A stretch of DNA of 64,000 bases from Stutzerimonas stutzeri (GTDB lineage: Bacteria > Pseudomonadota > Gammaproteobacteria > Pseudomonadales > Pseudomonadaceae). The stretch is from assembly GCF_024448935.1 (NCBI RefSeq), contig NZ_JAMOIE010000002.1:1-64000 (forward strand), given 5' to 3'. How positions within the stretch are numbered: position 1 is the first letter of the stretch; each line of letters begins with the position of its first letter. A model generated the notes under the pieces. The model searched no databases. It had not been told where the DNA came from and was given only the letters and a program-made list of their open reading frames with translations. Position numbers and translations under genes: made by a program. This document shows, one piece after another, positions 1 to 9,048 of the stretch.

Positions 1-252
1 CCCGAGAAAAGCATCGTCCCCGGCAATCAGGTAGCCACGCATCGAGGCTTCCAGGTCACCCATCACCTTCAGCATGTCGTGCGCGTAAGCAACCCCCACC
101 ACGGAGCGCTCGACCCAGTGACTGACGTTGAGCAGGAAGTAAACAATGGCGCTGAAGAAAAACGCGCTGAGGAAACCGAAACCGAGGGGCACCGCCACGT
201 TGCGGTTGAGGATTCGCTTGAAGTGGTTCTGATCGATGAAAGAGTCGCCCAT
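1..252 (-). CDS. CHASE3-domain sensor protein, N-terminal fragment (runs off left edge)
   Basis: The start of a membrane sensor on the minus strand, cut by the window edge after 84 codons. It begins at ATG 252-250 behind a good ribosome site (GGAAGGAA). A cytoplasmic stub is followed by a hydrophobic helix at about residues 20-43, then a periplasmic stretch containing VMGDLEASMRGYLIAGDD, the typical opening of a CHASE3 ligand-sensing domain. CHASE3 domains usually front histidine kinases, hybrid kinases or diguanylate cyclases. The output domain lies outside the window, so the signalling class is open. The 216 bp between this start and the Pmp3 stop hold only that gene's terminator. Confidence 0.75.
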   Translation of the reverse strand, partial: MGDSFIDQNHFKRILNRNVAVPLGFGFLSAFFFSAIVYFLLNVSHWVERSVVGVAYAHDMLKVMGDLEASMRGYLIAGDDAFLG

Positions 253-420
253 CTGGTTCCTTCCCGGGTCCTGTGCAAGCAACAGTGACCCACGGCCATG
301 CGGGCGGCTGCGTCGCCGCCAGCGAACGCCTCCGATCCCGACAAGTTCTTGGTGATTCGCGCGAGATGCCACAACGCGCGCAGTCGACCGCGGACTGTAC
401 ACCGCCTCGCTTGCAAGCAC

Positions 421-446
421 AAAAAAGCCCGACCGAATGGCCGGGC
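421..446 (-). terminator. Rho-independent terminator of the Pmp3 gene
   Basis: Read on the minus strand, an 8-bp arm (GCCCGGCC) pairs imperfectly with GGTCGGGC across an ATTC loop, followed directly by six T residues. It sits 23 bp past the stop of the small membrane peptide gene. Confidence 0.85.
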
Positions 447-468
447 CCTGTTGCTCGCTGAGCAACCC

Positions 469-627
469 TCAGCGACGGGCGATGATCCAGACTGCGTGAA
501 TGATGCCGGGAATGTAGCCCAACAGCGTCAGCAGGATATTCAGCCAGAAGGCACCACCCAGGCCCACTTGCAGGAACACTCCTAGCGGCGGCAGCAATAT
601 CGCGATGATGATGCGGATCAGGTCCAT
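469..627 (-). CDS. YqaE/Pmp3 family membrane peptide
   Basis: A 52-residue protein. It starts MDLIRIIIAILLPPLGVFLQ and has two hydrophobic helices, the second around LNILLTLLGYIPGIIHAVWI. This is the complete signature of the UPF0057/Pmp3 (plasma membrane proteolipid 3) family. Members are inner-membrane peptides linked to membrane potential and to salt or stress tolerance; the bacterial role is poorly defined. The start is ATG at 627-625 and the stop TGA at 471-469, followed by a strong terminator, so it is probably transcribed alone. Family assignment is secure; function is not. Confidence 0.92.
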   Translation of the reverse strand: MDLIRIIIAILLPPLGVFLQVGLGGAFWLNILLTLLGYIPGIIHAVWIIARR

Positions 628-1017
628 TGTGGTTCACCCTCAGTCTGGTTTTGGCCAAATTGGCTTACTGTGAATCGACCGGATCGCCGGGGAGGGGTTC
701 CTTTCCGGCGGGAATCAGGGTGCCGGCAGGGCCACCTGATCCGGGCGTTCGATGAAACAATCACAACCGAGACGGCAGCGATTTCAAGCATCCGGGAGCG
801 ACCGGTTGAGTCGCCAGGGGCACCCGACGGGTGCGGGAGAGAGAGCACGCGGCTGGCCGTGGAATCGGGTCAGTTGAATGCGCAGATGCCGCCTGCCTTG
901 TGAGCCGCGCGCACCGTCAAGCAGTATCGCTTCAGCCAGCGGACTGTCGCAGATCGATCAGGCCCGTCGCCATAGGCGAAAGGCCGAGCATGACAGCCGA
1001 TTCCCGAGCCAGTGCCG
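628..1017. other. Intergenic stretch, nothing recognised
   Basis: About 390 bp between the Pmp3 gene and the small membrane protein, both on the minus strand. Short open frames exist on both strands, but none has a convincing ribosome site, family motif or membrane pattern. It should hold the Pmp3 promoter near 640-720 and the 3' end of the MBL operon transcript. No repeat or RNA gene was recognised. Confidence 0.5.
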
Positions 1018-1233
1018 CTACCGGGGCCTTGGCGGTTCAGGCCTGTTGCGCTGGCGCCGGATGTTGGTCCACGACAGCACGGCCAGCGCCAGCATCAGCC
1101 CGGTCATGCTGAAGTTGCCGATCACTGCGTAGCCCAACGCCGCCAGCGAACAGGCTACGAAACCGACCCACCTCACGTAGCCCATCATGGTGCGCACCGC
1201 GCCGCCCACGCGATCATCCTCTGGCTGCCCCAT
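1018..1233 (-). CDS. small two-helix membrane protein, unknown function
   Basis: A 71-residue protein starting MGQPEDDRVGG, with two hydrophobic stretches at roughly residues 18-35 and 41-57 and an Arg/Pro-rich basic tail (RRQRNRPEPPRPR). No family was recognised. The ATG at 1233 overlaps the last base of the preceding MBL stop codon (TGATG), so the two genes are almost certainly translationally coupled. This coupling is the best evidence that it is real. Confidence 0.6.
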   Translation of the reverse strand: MGQPEDDRVGGAVRTMMGYVRWVGFVACSLAALGYAVIGNFSMTGLMLALAVLSWTNIRRQRNRPEPPRPR

Positions 1234-2066
1234 CAAACCGACCTCGCCCGCATGCGCTCAAGCTCCTTGGCATCGTGACTGCAGAACAGCGTCACCTCGT
1301 CCTTGTGCTCCAGCGACAGGGTCCAGAGCCGATGCTGGTTTGCCAGGCGTGCCGTGCGATCGGCCTCCATCATGCGCTGATAGAAGCGCAGCCCCGGTGT
1401 GCAATGACGTTCGGTCTGACCGACTTCATCGCGGTAGAAATAGGCGTCACCGGCGTGCAGCAGCCAACCGTGGCCGCTATCCAGGGCGACACCGGCGTGG
1501 CCATGGGTGTGCCCGGTGAGCGGGATCAGCAGGATCTCCGGCGGCAGGCCACGTAGTTCCCGTACCGCCTGAAACCCGAACCAGGTGTCCCCGCCCGGCT
1601 CGTAGAACTGCCAGTGGCGCACCTCGTCCCATTGCTGGTGGCGATAACGGCGATGGCCGAGGAAGCTGTGGGTCGAGCGCGCCGCGTCCATCTCGCGCTG
1701 AAGCACGTGCACCTGGGCATTGGAAAAGTCCGCGAGCCCACCGGCGTGGTCGAAATCCAGATGCGTGAGCACGATGTGCTGCACGTCATCCGGACTGAAG
1801 CCCAACTGCCGAACCTGCTCCAGCGCCGTGAAACGGCGCTCGAACTTGATGTTGTTGAAGGCAATGAAGACCGAACTGAGTCGCTTGCGGGGCTCCAGCA
1901 CATCGCAGCTGCCAAAGCCGGTATCGACCAGCACCAGCCCATGCCCATCGGTCTCGATCAACAGACAGTGGCACACCAGGCTGGCGGTGAGCCCGCTGCT
2001 GAAGCCGTCTAACAGCTTGCCGCCGACCGGGCACATACAGCCGCAATTGAGATGATGAACGCGCAT
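1233..2066 (-). CDS. MBL-fold metallo-hydrolase
   Basis: A 277-residue metallo-beta-lactamase-fold enzyme without a signal peptide. The metal-binding motif HLDFDHAGG is at residues 102-110 (His102, Asp104, Asp106, His107). Later metal ligands are plausibly in the GHTHGHAGV segment and at HAGDAYFYRDE. The fold covers lactonases, glyoxalase II and related hydrolases. The general layout resembles N-acyl-homoserine-lactonase-like members, but the substrate cannot be read from sequence. It is the first gene of a two-gene operon with the small membrane protein and is transcribed away from the nfeD operon. Confidence 0.88.
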   Translation of the reverse strand: MRVHHLNCGCMCPVGGKLLDGFSSGLTASLVCHCLLIETDGHGLVLVDTGFGSCDVLEPRKRLSSVFIAFNNIKFERRFTALEQVRQLGFSPDDVQHIVLTHLDFDHAGGLADFSNAQVHVLQREMDAARSTHSFLGHRRYRHQQWDEVRHWQFYEPGGDTWFGFQAVRELRGLPPEILLIPLTGHTHGHAGVALDSGHGWLLHAGDAYFYRDEVGQTERHCTPGLRFYQRMMEADRTARLANQHRLWTLSLEHKDEVTLFCSHDAKELERMRARSV

Positions 2067-2302
2067 GGGAATCTCCTCAGGAGCGGAGCATCACGCAACG
2101 GAACGCTGCGCCGTCGAGCCCCTTGTTCAGCCTCGTATGTGTGAGGCTCGCCTACCGCGCAGAGTTCAGGTGTCGGCGCCATTGACCGATGATATGAATC
2201 AAGGCCCGGCACGATGGAGAGGAACATACGGCCGGCTGGACTATCCTCTGAGGACTGCCTCGATCAATCACCGGCTTGCCGTCGACCTGGGAGTCACAGC
2301 TG

Positions 2303-3667
2303 ATGCACCGTTGCTTCACTCATCGACTCGCCTGGCTGCTCGGCGTGTTGCTGGCCTTCGCCAGTGCTGCACATGCGGCCGACCCGGTCATGGTGCTGCG
2401 AGTAGACGGGGTTATCGGCCCGGCCAGCGCCGACTACGTCATCCGCGGCATCCAAAGGGCGCAGGAAGCTGATGCGCAGCTGCTGATACTGGAGCTGGAC
2501 ACGCCCGGCGGGCTGGATAGCTCGATGCGCGCCATGATCAAGGAGATCCTCGCCAGCCCGGTGCCGATAGCCACCTATGTCACGCCCAGCGGCTCGCGGG
2601 CGGCCAGCGCCGGCACCTACCTGCTCTACGCCAGCCACATCGCCGCCATGACCCCCGGCACCAACCTCGGCGCCGCGACTCCGGTGCAGATCGGAGGCGG
2701 CGGGGGCCCACCGGCGCCTTCACCGGATGCCGAAAAGGAAAATGACAACAGCGGCGACGCCATGAGCCGCAAACAGGTCAACGACGCAGCAGCATACATT
2801 CGCGGCCTGGCGCAACTGCGCGAGCGCAATGCCGAATGGGCCGAGCGGGCGGTACGAGAGGCCGTCAGCCTCTCGGCAGCCGAGGCGCTGGAGCAGAACG
2901 TGGTCGACTACCTGGCCAGCGATCTCGATGACCTGCTGACCCAGCTGAATGGCAAGGCCGTCGAGACCCGCGCTGGCCCGCGCACGCTGCAGACTGCCGA
3001 CGCCGCGCTCGAGCGCCATGACCCGGACTGGCGGGTGCGCCTGCTGGCGGTGATCACCAACCCCAGCGTCGCGCTGATCCTGATGATGATCGGCATCTAT
3101 GGACTGGTCTTCGAATTTTCCAACCCGGGCACCGGTGGTGGCGGCGTCATCGGCGGGATCTGCCTGCTGCTGGCGATGTTTTCGCTGCAGTTGCTGCCGA
3201 TCAACTATGCGGGCGTCGCGCTGATCCTGCTGGGCCTGGCGTTCATGATCGCCGAGGCCTTCGTTCCCAGCTTCGGCGTGCTCGGCCTCGGCGGCGTGGC
3301 CGCCTTCGTCACCGGCGCGGTGATTCTGATCGACACCGAAGTGCCGGGCTTCGGCATCCCGCTGGCGCTGATCGGCACGCTTGCCGTCATCAGCGCGCTG
3401 CTGGTCTTTGCCATCGTCAGCATGGCGCTGAAAGCCCGGCGGCGACCGACGGTCAGCGGCGATGCCGAACTGATCGGCACACTGGCCCCGATTACCGGCA
3501 TCAAGGCGGGTGAGCCGGACACCGGCTGGGTGCAGCTGCACGGTGAGCATTGGCAGGTGCACGGGGCCGGGCCACTGCAGGTGGGCCAGCAGGTCCGCGT
3601 GGTGGCGCGGCATGGTTTGCAACTGGATGTGACTGCGGCCGACGAGCCGTCAACCGAGAAGAGGTGA
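2303..3667 (+). CDS. NfeD-family membrane serine protease (ClpP class)
   Basis: A 454-residue protein. A signal peptide (about residues 1-26, ending AAHA) precedes a ClpP/SppA-like protease domain with candidate nucleophile Ser102 (RAASAGTY) and base Lys157 (SRKQVNDAAAY). Several transmembrane helices follow at about 250-375, then a C-terminal NfeD OB-fold domain. Family members cleave hydrophobic segments of partner stomatins. The start at 2303 is preferred over an ATG nine codons upstream because GGAG lies 10 bp before it and the signal peptide follows at once. The slipin partner starts 3 bp after the stop. Confidence 0.9.
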   Translation: MHRCFTHRLAWLLGVLLAFASAAHAADPVMVLRVDGVIGPASADYVIRGIQRAQEADAQLLILELDTPGGLDSSMRAMIKEILASPVPIATYVTPSGSRAASAGTYLLYASHIAAMTPGTNLGAATPVQIGGGGGPPAPSPDAEKENDNSGDAMSRKQVNDAAAYIRGLAQLRERNAEWAERAVREAVSLSAAEALEQNVVDYLASDLDDLLTQLNGKAVETRAGPRTLQTADAALERHDPDWRVRLLAVITNPSVALILMMIGIYGLVFEFSNPGTGGGGVIGGICLLLAMFSLQLLPINYAGVALILLGLAFMIAEAFVPSFGVLGLGGVAAFVTGAVILIDTEVPGFGIPLALIGTLAVISALLVFAIVSMALKARRRPTVSGDAELIGTLAPITGIKAGEPDTGWVQLHGEHWQVHGAGPLQVGQQVRVVARHGLQLDVTAADEPSTEKR

Positions 3668-3670
3668 AAC

Positions 3671-4432
3671 ATGGGTCTTGAAATGAGTTTTGTCGCCGTC
3701 GCGGTGCTGCTGATTGCACTGGCGGCCTCGACGTTCCGCATCTTGCGCGAGTACGAGCGCGGCGTGGTGTTTCAGCTGGGCCGCTTCTGGAAGGTCAAGG
3801 GGCCGGGGCTGATCCTGATCATTCCCGGCATCCAGCAGATGGTGCGGGTCGACCTGCGCACCTTGGTGCTGGACGTTCCGACCCAGGACGTAATCTCCCG
3901 CGACAACGTCTCGGTGAAGGTCAACGCGGTGATCTACTACCGGGTGCTGGATGCTGAAAAGGCGATCATCCAGGTCGAGGATTACCACTCGGCCACCAGC
4001 CAGCTGGCGCAGACGACGCTGCGGGCGGTGCTCGGCAAGCACGATCTGGACGACATGCTGGCCGAACGCGAACAGCTCAACAACGACATTCAGCAGGTGC
4101 TCGACGCGCAGACCGACGCCTGGGGCATCAAGGTCGCCAACGTCGAAATCAAGCATGTGGACCTCGACGAATCGATGATCCGCGCCATTGCCCGGCAGGC
4201 CGAGGCGGAACGCGAGCGGCGTGCCAAGGTCATTCATGCAGAAGGTGAACTGCAGGCCTCGGAAAAACTCATGCAGGCCGCAGAAATGCTCGGGCGTCAA
4301 CCCGGCGCCATGCAACTGCGCTACATGCAGACGCTGAGCAACATCGCTGGCGACAAGAATTCGACCATCGTCTTCCCGCTGCCCATGGAGCTGCTCCAAG
4401 GCCTGGGCAACCTCACCAAGAAAAATGAATAG
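3671..4432 (+). CDS. slipin (stomatin/SPFH family protein)
   Basis: A 253-residue stomatin-like protein. An N-terminal membrane anchor (about residues 5-22) is followed by an SPFH domain starting [21 protein letters not shown] charged coiled-coil region rich in Glu, Arg and Ala (about 175-215) carries the oligomerisation part, and the end is hydrophobic. Slipins scaffold membrane microdomains and are the substrates or partners of NfeD proteases, which matches the adjacent upstream gene. The ribosome site GAAGAGG lies in the nfeD 3' end, so the pair is co-transcribed. Confidence 0.93.
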   Translation: MGLEMSFVAVAVLLIALAASTFRILREYERGVVFQLGRFWKVKGPGLILIIPGIQQMVRVDLRTLVLDVPTQDVISRDNVSVKVNAVIYYRVLDAEKAIIQVEDYHSATSQLAQTTLRAVLGKHDLDDMLAEREQLNNDIQQVLDAQTDAWGIKVANVEIKHVDLDESMIRAIARQAEAERERRAKVIHAEGELQASEKLMQAAEMLGRQPGAMQLRYMQTLSNIAGDKNSTIVFPLPMELLQGLGNLTKKNE

Positions 4433-4441
4433 AGACCTTAT

Positions 4442-4948
4442 ATGCCGCTGCGCTCAGCCGTACCCGTTGTTCGCCTGCTGGCGGCCTGCCTGTTGATGCT
4501 GACCCTCGCTGCCTGCGCGACTTTCTTCGACCACGACCCGCTCAACGTACAGGTGGCCGGCATTCAACCGCTGCCCGGCGAAGGACTGGAGCTGCGCATG
4601 GCGGTGAAACTGCGGGTGCAGAATCCCAACGACCGGCCGCTGGATTACGACGGCGTAGCGCTGGAGCTGGAAATCAACGGGCGCAACCTGGCCAGCGGCG
4701 TCAGCGACGCAAGCGGCACCATCCCACGCTTCGGCGAAACCGTATTGAGCGTGCCGATGACCATCTCGGCATTCTCTGCCGCACGGCAAGCGCTGGGCCT
4801 GGCTGAGCATATCGGCATGGATGAAGTGCCCTATGTGCTGCGCGGGAAACTGGCGGGCGGGAGGACGTTCGGCACTCAACGATTCGTGGAGAAAGGCACG
4901 TTGGACCTGACGGGTGCGATGGGCAGTCCGTACCGCCGCGCGCCCTGA
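4442..4948 (+). CDS. LEA type 2 family lipoprotein
   Basis: A 168-residue exported protein with a lipobox-type signal (LLMLTLAACATF, predicted lipidated Cys at about 28). The rest is a WHy/LEA-2 beta-sandwich domain, recognisable from the run VQNPNDRPLDYDGVALEL. Bacterial LEA-2 lipoproteins are linked to stress or envelope protection, but precise roles are unknown. It starts 9 bp after the slipin stop and is the last gene of the nfeD-slipin operon, then faces the convergent trehalase gene across 121 bp. Confidence 0.85.
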   Translation: MPLRSAVPVVRLLAACLLMLTLAACATFFDHDPLNVQVAGIQPLPGEGLELRMAVKLRVQNPNDRPLDYDGVALELEINGRNLASGVSDASGTIPRFGETVLSVPMTISAFSAARQALGLAEHIGMDEVPYVLRGKLAGGRTFGTQRFVEKGTLDLTGAMGSPYRRAP

Positions 4949-5069
4949 GCTCCACAGGATAGTCGGCAGATACCGTAACCCCCCGACGGTGCGCTACTTC
5001 CGGGGCGGTTGTACGGCCGGCATATGCAGCCTGGCCGGGGGTAAACAACCCCGCTGGCCGATTGGACGT

Positions 5070-6668
5070 TCATTCCACCCGGCAGCGGCCGGCTCGGCAA
5101 CGGTGGGCTTCATGAGACGGGTCTGTCTGCATCAGTTTGCGGGTCACGCCATTGGTCCAGCCGAAGCCATCCTGCAATGGATACTCGCCACCGCCGGCGT
5201 GCTCGGTGCACGGCCGCAGCACATACTTCTCCACCAGCTTGCTCTCGCTTTCAAACAGCAGTGAGACGATCTTCAGCCAGCGCGCTTCGATCTGCAGTGC
5301 CAGTGCATCGTGACCGTAGTGTTGCAGCCCGCGGATGCCCATCCATTGCAGCGGCGCCCAGCCGTTCGGGCGGTCCCACTGCTCACCGCTGCCACTGATT
5401 TCCGTGGTGGAAAGTCCGCCGGGGGCCAGCAGCCGTTCACGCACCACCTCAGCCACCCGCGCCGCCTGCTCGGCACTGGCAAGCTTGACGAACAGCGGCG
5501 TCAGAGTCGCGGCGGTCAGGTTCTCCCGCGGCTGTGCCAGGCACCAGTCGTAGTCGAAATAGGCACCGTGCTGCTCGCTCCACAAGTAATGATCGATCGC
5601 AGCCAGACGCTTTTCGGCACGCTGACGGAACGCCTCGGCACAGCCATGCTGACCCTTGGCGTGGCTGAGGCGAGCGATCTGTCGCTCAAGGTTGTAGAGA
5701 AAGCTGTTCAGGTCCACCGGAATGATCCGGGTGGTGCGAATGCTCGACAGCCGCTGAGGGTCACCCAGCCATCGGGAACTGAAATCCCAGCCGGACTCGG
5801 CACCGGCGCGCAGGTCGCGATAGACCTCATGCGCGGGCCGGCTGGATGAACGCGCCGTCTCGACGTCCTCCAGATAAGCCTCCTCGCGCGGCGTATCCCG
5901 CTCATCCCAATAACGATTGAGTACGCTGCCATCGGCCAGACAGACGCAGCGACGATGGGCTTCTCCGGGCCGCAACTGATCGTCCCCATCGGTCCAGAAC
6001 GCGTGCTCCTTGCGCAACTGCGGCAGGTAATCGCTGGCGCGATGCATGCCGGACTCCTCGAACAGATCGGTCATCAACGCGAAAACCGGCGGCTGCGAGC
6101 GCCCCAGGTAATAGGTGCGGTTGCCATTGGGCACATGGCCATAGGTGTCGATCAGGTAGGCGAAGTTATCCGCCATCGAGCGCAACAGATCGCAGCGGCC
6201 GCTCTCGTCGAGGCCGAGCATGGTGAAGTAGGAATCCCAGTAGTACAGCTCGGTAAAACGACCGCCCGGCACCACGTAGTCGTGGGGCAGCTGCAGCAGC
6301 GAGGAGAATTCCGGGTGTTGCCGCGGGTGGCGGGTCAGCACTGGCCAGAGCCGATCGATATGCTCAGCCAGGGTATCGTCGGGGTTGGCGACGAACTCGG
6401 TTGGCTGTCGCTGGTAGACCTCGAAGTGCTCCAGCACAAATCCACGCAGATCGAAGCCGGGCTCGCTATTCTGCGCCCGATAGGCTTCGAGAATGCGCTC
6501 CGGATGCTGTCGCGGGGCGCAGTCGACGAAGGTCTTGCTGTCAGCAAACACCCGTTGCATCTGCACCGCCACGAACAGTTCCTGGTAACGGTCCGCGGGG
6601 GTCAGGGTATCTGCGGCCGAGACCGCACGAGTGTCGTAATCGAAGTCGCTCGAAGGGGTATCGGTCAT
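5070..6668 (-). CDS. treF: alpha,alpha-trehalase (GH37), cytoplasmic type
   Basis: A 532-residue trehalase that splits trehalose into two glucose units. GH37 signatures are present: PGGRFTELYYWDSYF near residue 143, then QWDRPNGWAPLQ and GGGEYPLQDGFGWTNGV near the C-terminus. No signal peptide is visible, so it should be cytoplasmic. The ATG at 6668 overlaps the stop of the upstream SDR gene by four bases (ATGA), which decides the start over an in-frame ATG six codons upstream. Coupling to a [24 protein letters not shown] SDR suggests oxidation of the released glucose. Confidence 0.93.
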   Translation of the reverse strand: MTDTPSSDFDYDTRAVSAADTLTPADRYQELFVAVQMQRVFADSKTFVDCAPRQHPERILEAYRAQNSEPGFDLRGFVLEHFEVYQRQPTEFVANPDDTLAEHIDRLWPVLTRHPRQHPEFSSLLQLPHDYVVPGGRFTELYYWDSYFTMLGLDESGRCDLLRSMADNFAYLIDTYGHVPNGNRTYYLGRSQPPVFALMTDLFEESGMHRASDYLPQLRKEHAFWTDGDDQLRPGEAHRRCVCLADGSVLNRYWDERDTPREEAYLEDVETARSSSRPAHEVYRDLRAGAESGWDFSSRWLGDPQRLSSIRTTRIIPVDLNSFLYNLERQIARLSHAKGQHGCAEAFRQRAEKRLAAIDHYLWSEQHGAYFDYDWCLAQPRENLTAATLTPLFVKLASAEQAARVAEVVRERLLAPGGLSTTEISGSGEQWDRPNGWAPLQWMGIRGLQHYGHDALALQIEARWLKIVSLLFESESKLVEKYVLRPCTEHAGGGEYPLQDGFGWTNGVTRKLMQTDPSHEAHRCRAGRCRVE

Positions 6669-7432
6669 TGCTCGCTGTAATTCCATAGCAGTCCACCATC
6701 TATCACCAGTGTAGTGCCGGTGACGTAGTCGGCGTCGTCCGAGGCGAGAAAGGCCACTGCACCCGCCACATCGTGCGGCTGCCCCAAACGCTTGGCCGGG
6801 ATGTTCTCAAGCAGCCCGGCGAGTTTTCCCGGTTCATTCATCAGCGCCTGATTGATTGGCGTCTCGATCGCGCCGGGCGCGACGTTGTTGACGGTGATCC
6901 CCAGCGGTGCCAGTTCGATCGCCAGGTTGCGCGTCAGCATTTTCAGACCGCCCTTGCTGGAGCAGTAGGCACTGAAATTGGGGAACGGCAGCTCCTCGTG
7001 AACCGAGCTGTTGTTGATGATCCGTCCGCCTCGTCCGGTTTCGCGCAGGTGGCGGGCAAAGGCCTGCGACAGGAAGAACGGACCGCGCAGATTGACGTTC
7101 AGCACCTGATTGTAGTCCGCCTCGCTCACATCGAGAAAGGCGTCGTGTTTCTGCACCCCGGCGTTATTGACCAGAATGTCCAGGCGGCCCATCTGCTCGA
7201 CGGTCTGCTCGACCAGCCGATGGCAATTGGCGGGCTCTGCAACATCCGCGGCGATAAAGCAGACCCGATGCCCTTGGGCCCGCACCTGCTCGAGTGTTTC
7301 ACGCGCCTGGCCGTCGTCATGTCGCCCGTTGATAACCACGTCGGCGCCTTCCTTGGCCAGGCGCATGGCGATGCCGCGGCCGATGCCCTGGGTGCTGCCG
7401 GTAACCAGGGCGACCTTGTTCTGCAGTTTCAT
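6665..7432 (-). CDS. SDR-family oxidoreductase, glucose 1[17 protein letters not shown]
   Basis: A 255-residue classical short-chain dehydrogenase. The cofactor motif TGSTQGIGRG is at residues 12-21, NNAG near 90, the catalytic SAYCSSK (Tyr-x3-Lys) in the middle, and the C-terminal DYVTGTTLVIDGGL is typical of glucose 1-dehydrogenase/3-oxoacyl reductase-like enzymes. The start at 7432 has GAGGTG upstream; a longer frame from 7483 lacks this. It is translationally coupled to the trehalase gene, which supports a sugar substrate, but SDR specificity cannot be proven by sequence alone. Confidence 0.85.
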   Translation of the reverse strand: MKLQNKVALVTGSTQGIGRGIAMRLAKEGADVVINGRHDDGQARETLEQVRAQGHRVCFIAADVAEPANCHRLVEQTVEQMGRLDILVNNAGVQKHDAFLDVSEADYNQVLNVNLRGPFFLSQAFARHLRETGRGGRIINNSSVHEELPFPNFSAYCSSKGGLKMLTRNLAIELAPLGITVNNVAPGAIETPINQALMNEPGKLAGLLENIPAKRLGQPHDVAGAVAFLASDDADYVTGTTLVIDGGLLWNYSEQ

Positions 7433-7628
7433 CGAACACCTCGTATGGCTGTCGAGTCGCAGCGGCGACCCCGAGTCGTCCATTTTCAGACGTGCTGCAG
7501 GCGGGCGCGTTCAACCTCGGGTGTTTGCGAATGCTTCCGGAACGCGCCGGCGGCTCTGCGCAGCAGACAAATACCTGCACCAGAGCGCAAAATGGCCGGC
7601 TCTCCTCCGCCCCGCTTTCAGGACAGCC

Positions 7629-8522
7629 ATGGCCATCGCCGATCTGCGCAAGGGTTACCTACTGGGTCTGATGACCTTTTCCATCTGGGGCCTGTTCCCG
7701 CTCTACTTCAAGTCCATCGAGCAGTACGCGGCGCTGGAAATCGTCACTCAGCGGGCCATCTGGTCAGCGCTGTTCGGCACGCTGGTGCTGAGCCTCTGGC
7801 GCCACGCAGGCTGGTGGCAGGAGTTGCTTGCCCATCCGCGGCGGATCGGTGTGCTGATGATTTCCAGCGTGCTGATCGCCAGCAACTGGCTGCTCTACGT
7901 CTGGGCGGTGAACCACGACCACATGCTCGAGGCGAGCCTGGGTTACTACATCAATCCGCTGGTCAATGTGCTGCTGGGGCTGATCGTGTTGCGCGAGCGC
8001 CTGCGCCCGCTGCAATGGTTGGCCGTGGCGATGGCGGCTGTCGGCGTGCTGCTGCAGTTGATCACCCTCGGCGACTTTCCCTGGGTGTCGATTGCGCTGG
8101 CGCTGAGCTTTGGCAGCTATGGCCTGTTGCGCAAGCAGGCGCCGGTCGCCGCCTTGCCGGGCCTGGTGGTGGAAACCTGGCTGCTGTTGCCGATCGCGCT
8201 GGGCTGGCTGTTTTTCTTCGGCACTGGCCCAAGCACTGAATGGTCGTTCTGGACCGAGCCGCAGGCGCTGTGGCTGGTGGCTGCCGGGCCGGTCACGCTG
8301 CTGCCGCTGCTGTGCTTCAACTCAGCGGCCAGGCATCTGCCCTACTCGACCCTGGGCTTCCTGCAGTACATCACGCCCACGTTGCTGCTGCTGCTCGCGG
8401 TATGGGTGTTCGATGAGCCCTTCCCGGCCGATCGCCAGCTGGCCTTTGTCTGCATATGGGCGGGACTCGCCGTGTACAGCTACGACGCCTGGCACGTGAT
8501 GCGTAAAGACGCCATGTGCTAA
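7629..8522 (+). CDS. rarD: EamA-family transporter RarD
   Basis: A 297-residue inner-membrane protein with ten predicted helices in two EamA repeats. It begins MAIADLRKGYLLGLMTFSIW and contains the RarD-typical segments FPLYFKSIEQYAALEIVTQR and ASLGYYINPLVNVLLG. RarD was named for chloramphenicol sensitivity, but its physiological substrate is unknown; the DMT superfamily exports or imports small metabolites. The open frame extends far upstream, but ATG 7629 is the start that aligns with the family. It stands alone, convergent with gcvR. Confidence 0.92.
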   Translation: MAIADLRKGYLLGLMTFSIWGLFPLYFKSIEQYAALEIVTQRAIWSALFGTLVLSLWRHAGWWQELLAHPRRIGVLMISSVLIASNWLLYVWAVNHDHMLEASLGYYINPLVNVLLGLIVLRERLRPLQWLAVAMAAVGVLLQLITLGDFPWVSIALALSFGSYGLLRKQAPVAALPGLVVETWLLLPIALGWLFFFGTGPSTEWSFWTEPQALWLVAAGPVTLLPLLCFNSAARHLPYSTLGFLQYITPTLLLLLAVWVFDEPFPADRQLAFVCIWAGLAVYSYDAWHVMRKDAMC

Positions 8523-8529
8523 CGGCAAG

Positions 8530-9048
8530 TCAATCGGCAGGCTGCAGTTTCAACTCCACCATCAGATCGTCGGCCAGGGTTTCCAGGTGCTCCTGCAGCT
8601 CGTCCAGGGACAGTTCACTGGGCACGGCCAACCGCGCATCAGCCCGGAACAGCAACTCGTTGGTCATCGGCGCCGGCAGAACGTCGGTGTCCAGGCTTTC
8701 CAGATTGACGCCGTGGCGGGCAAGCAACTGGGTGATATCACGGACGATGCCCGCGCGGTCGTTGCCCACCAGCTGCAGCTGAATCATCTGCCAACGCCGT
8801 TCTGGCTCCGCGCCGCTGTGCGCAACGAGGACCCGGATACCCTGTTGCTCAAGCTGCTGCAGGGCCTCGCTGAGATCGGCGTGAGCCTGAGCCGGCACCG
8901 CGACCCGCAGAATTCCGGCGAACTGTCCGGCCATGCGCGACATGCGGCTCTCCAGCCAGTTGCCGCCGTGATCGGCGATGCACTTGGCCAGGCATTCGAC
9001 CAGCCCCGGCTGGTCTTCGGCAATGACGGTGAGAACGAGATGATCCAT
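8530..9048 (-). CDS. gcvR: ACT-domain regulator GcvR (glycine cleavage repressor)
   Basis: A 172-residue protein with two ACT domains: residues about 1-75 (MDHLVLTVIAEDQPGLVECL) and about 85-165 (QLVGNDRAGIVRDITQLLAR). GcvR binds glycine and counteracts the activator GcvA in enterobacteria; pseudomonads carry the same double-ACT protein. The ATG at 9048 has AAGGAG seven bases upstream. The frame is open to 9216, but that extension lacks a ribosome site and is not hydrophobic or conserved-looking. Confidence 0.88.
   Translation of the reverse strand: MDHLVLTVIAEDQPGLVECLAKCIADHGGNWLESRMSRMAGQFAGILRVAVPAQAHADLSEALQQLEQQGIRVLVAHSGAEPERRWQMIQLQLVGNDRAGIVRDITQLLARHGVNLESLDTDVLPAPMTNELLFRADARLAVPSELSLDELQEHLETLADDLMVELKLQPAD

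Noticed and set aside
628-1017. Gene in the gap between the Pmp3 and small membrane protein genes
   Set aside because: Several frames are open on both strands because of high G+C, but none carries a start signal or recognisable sequence.
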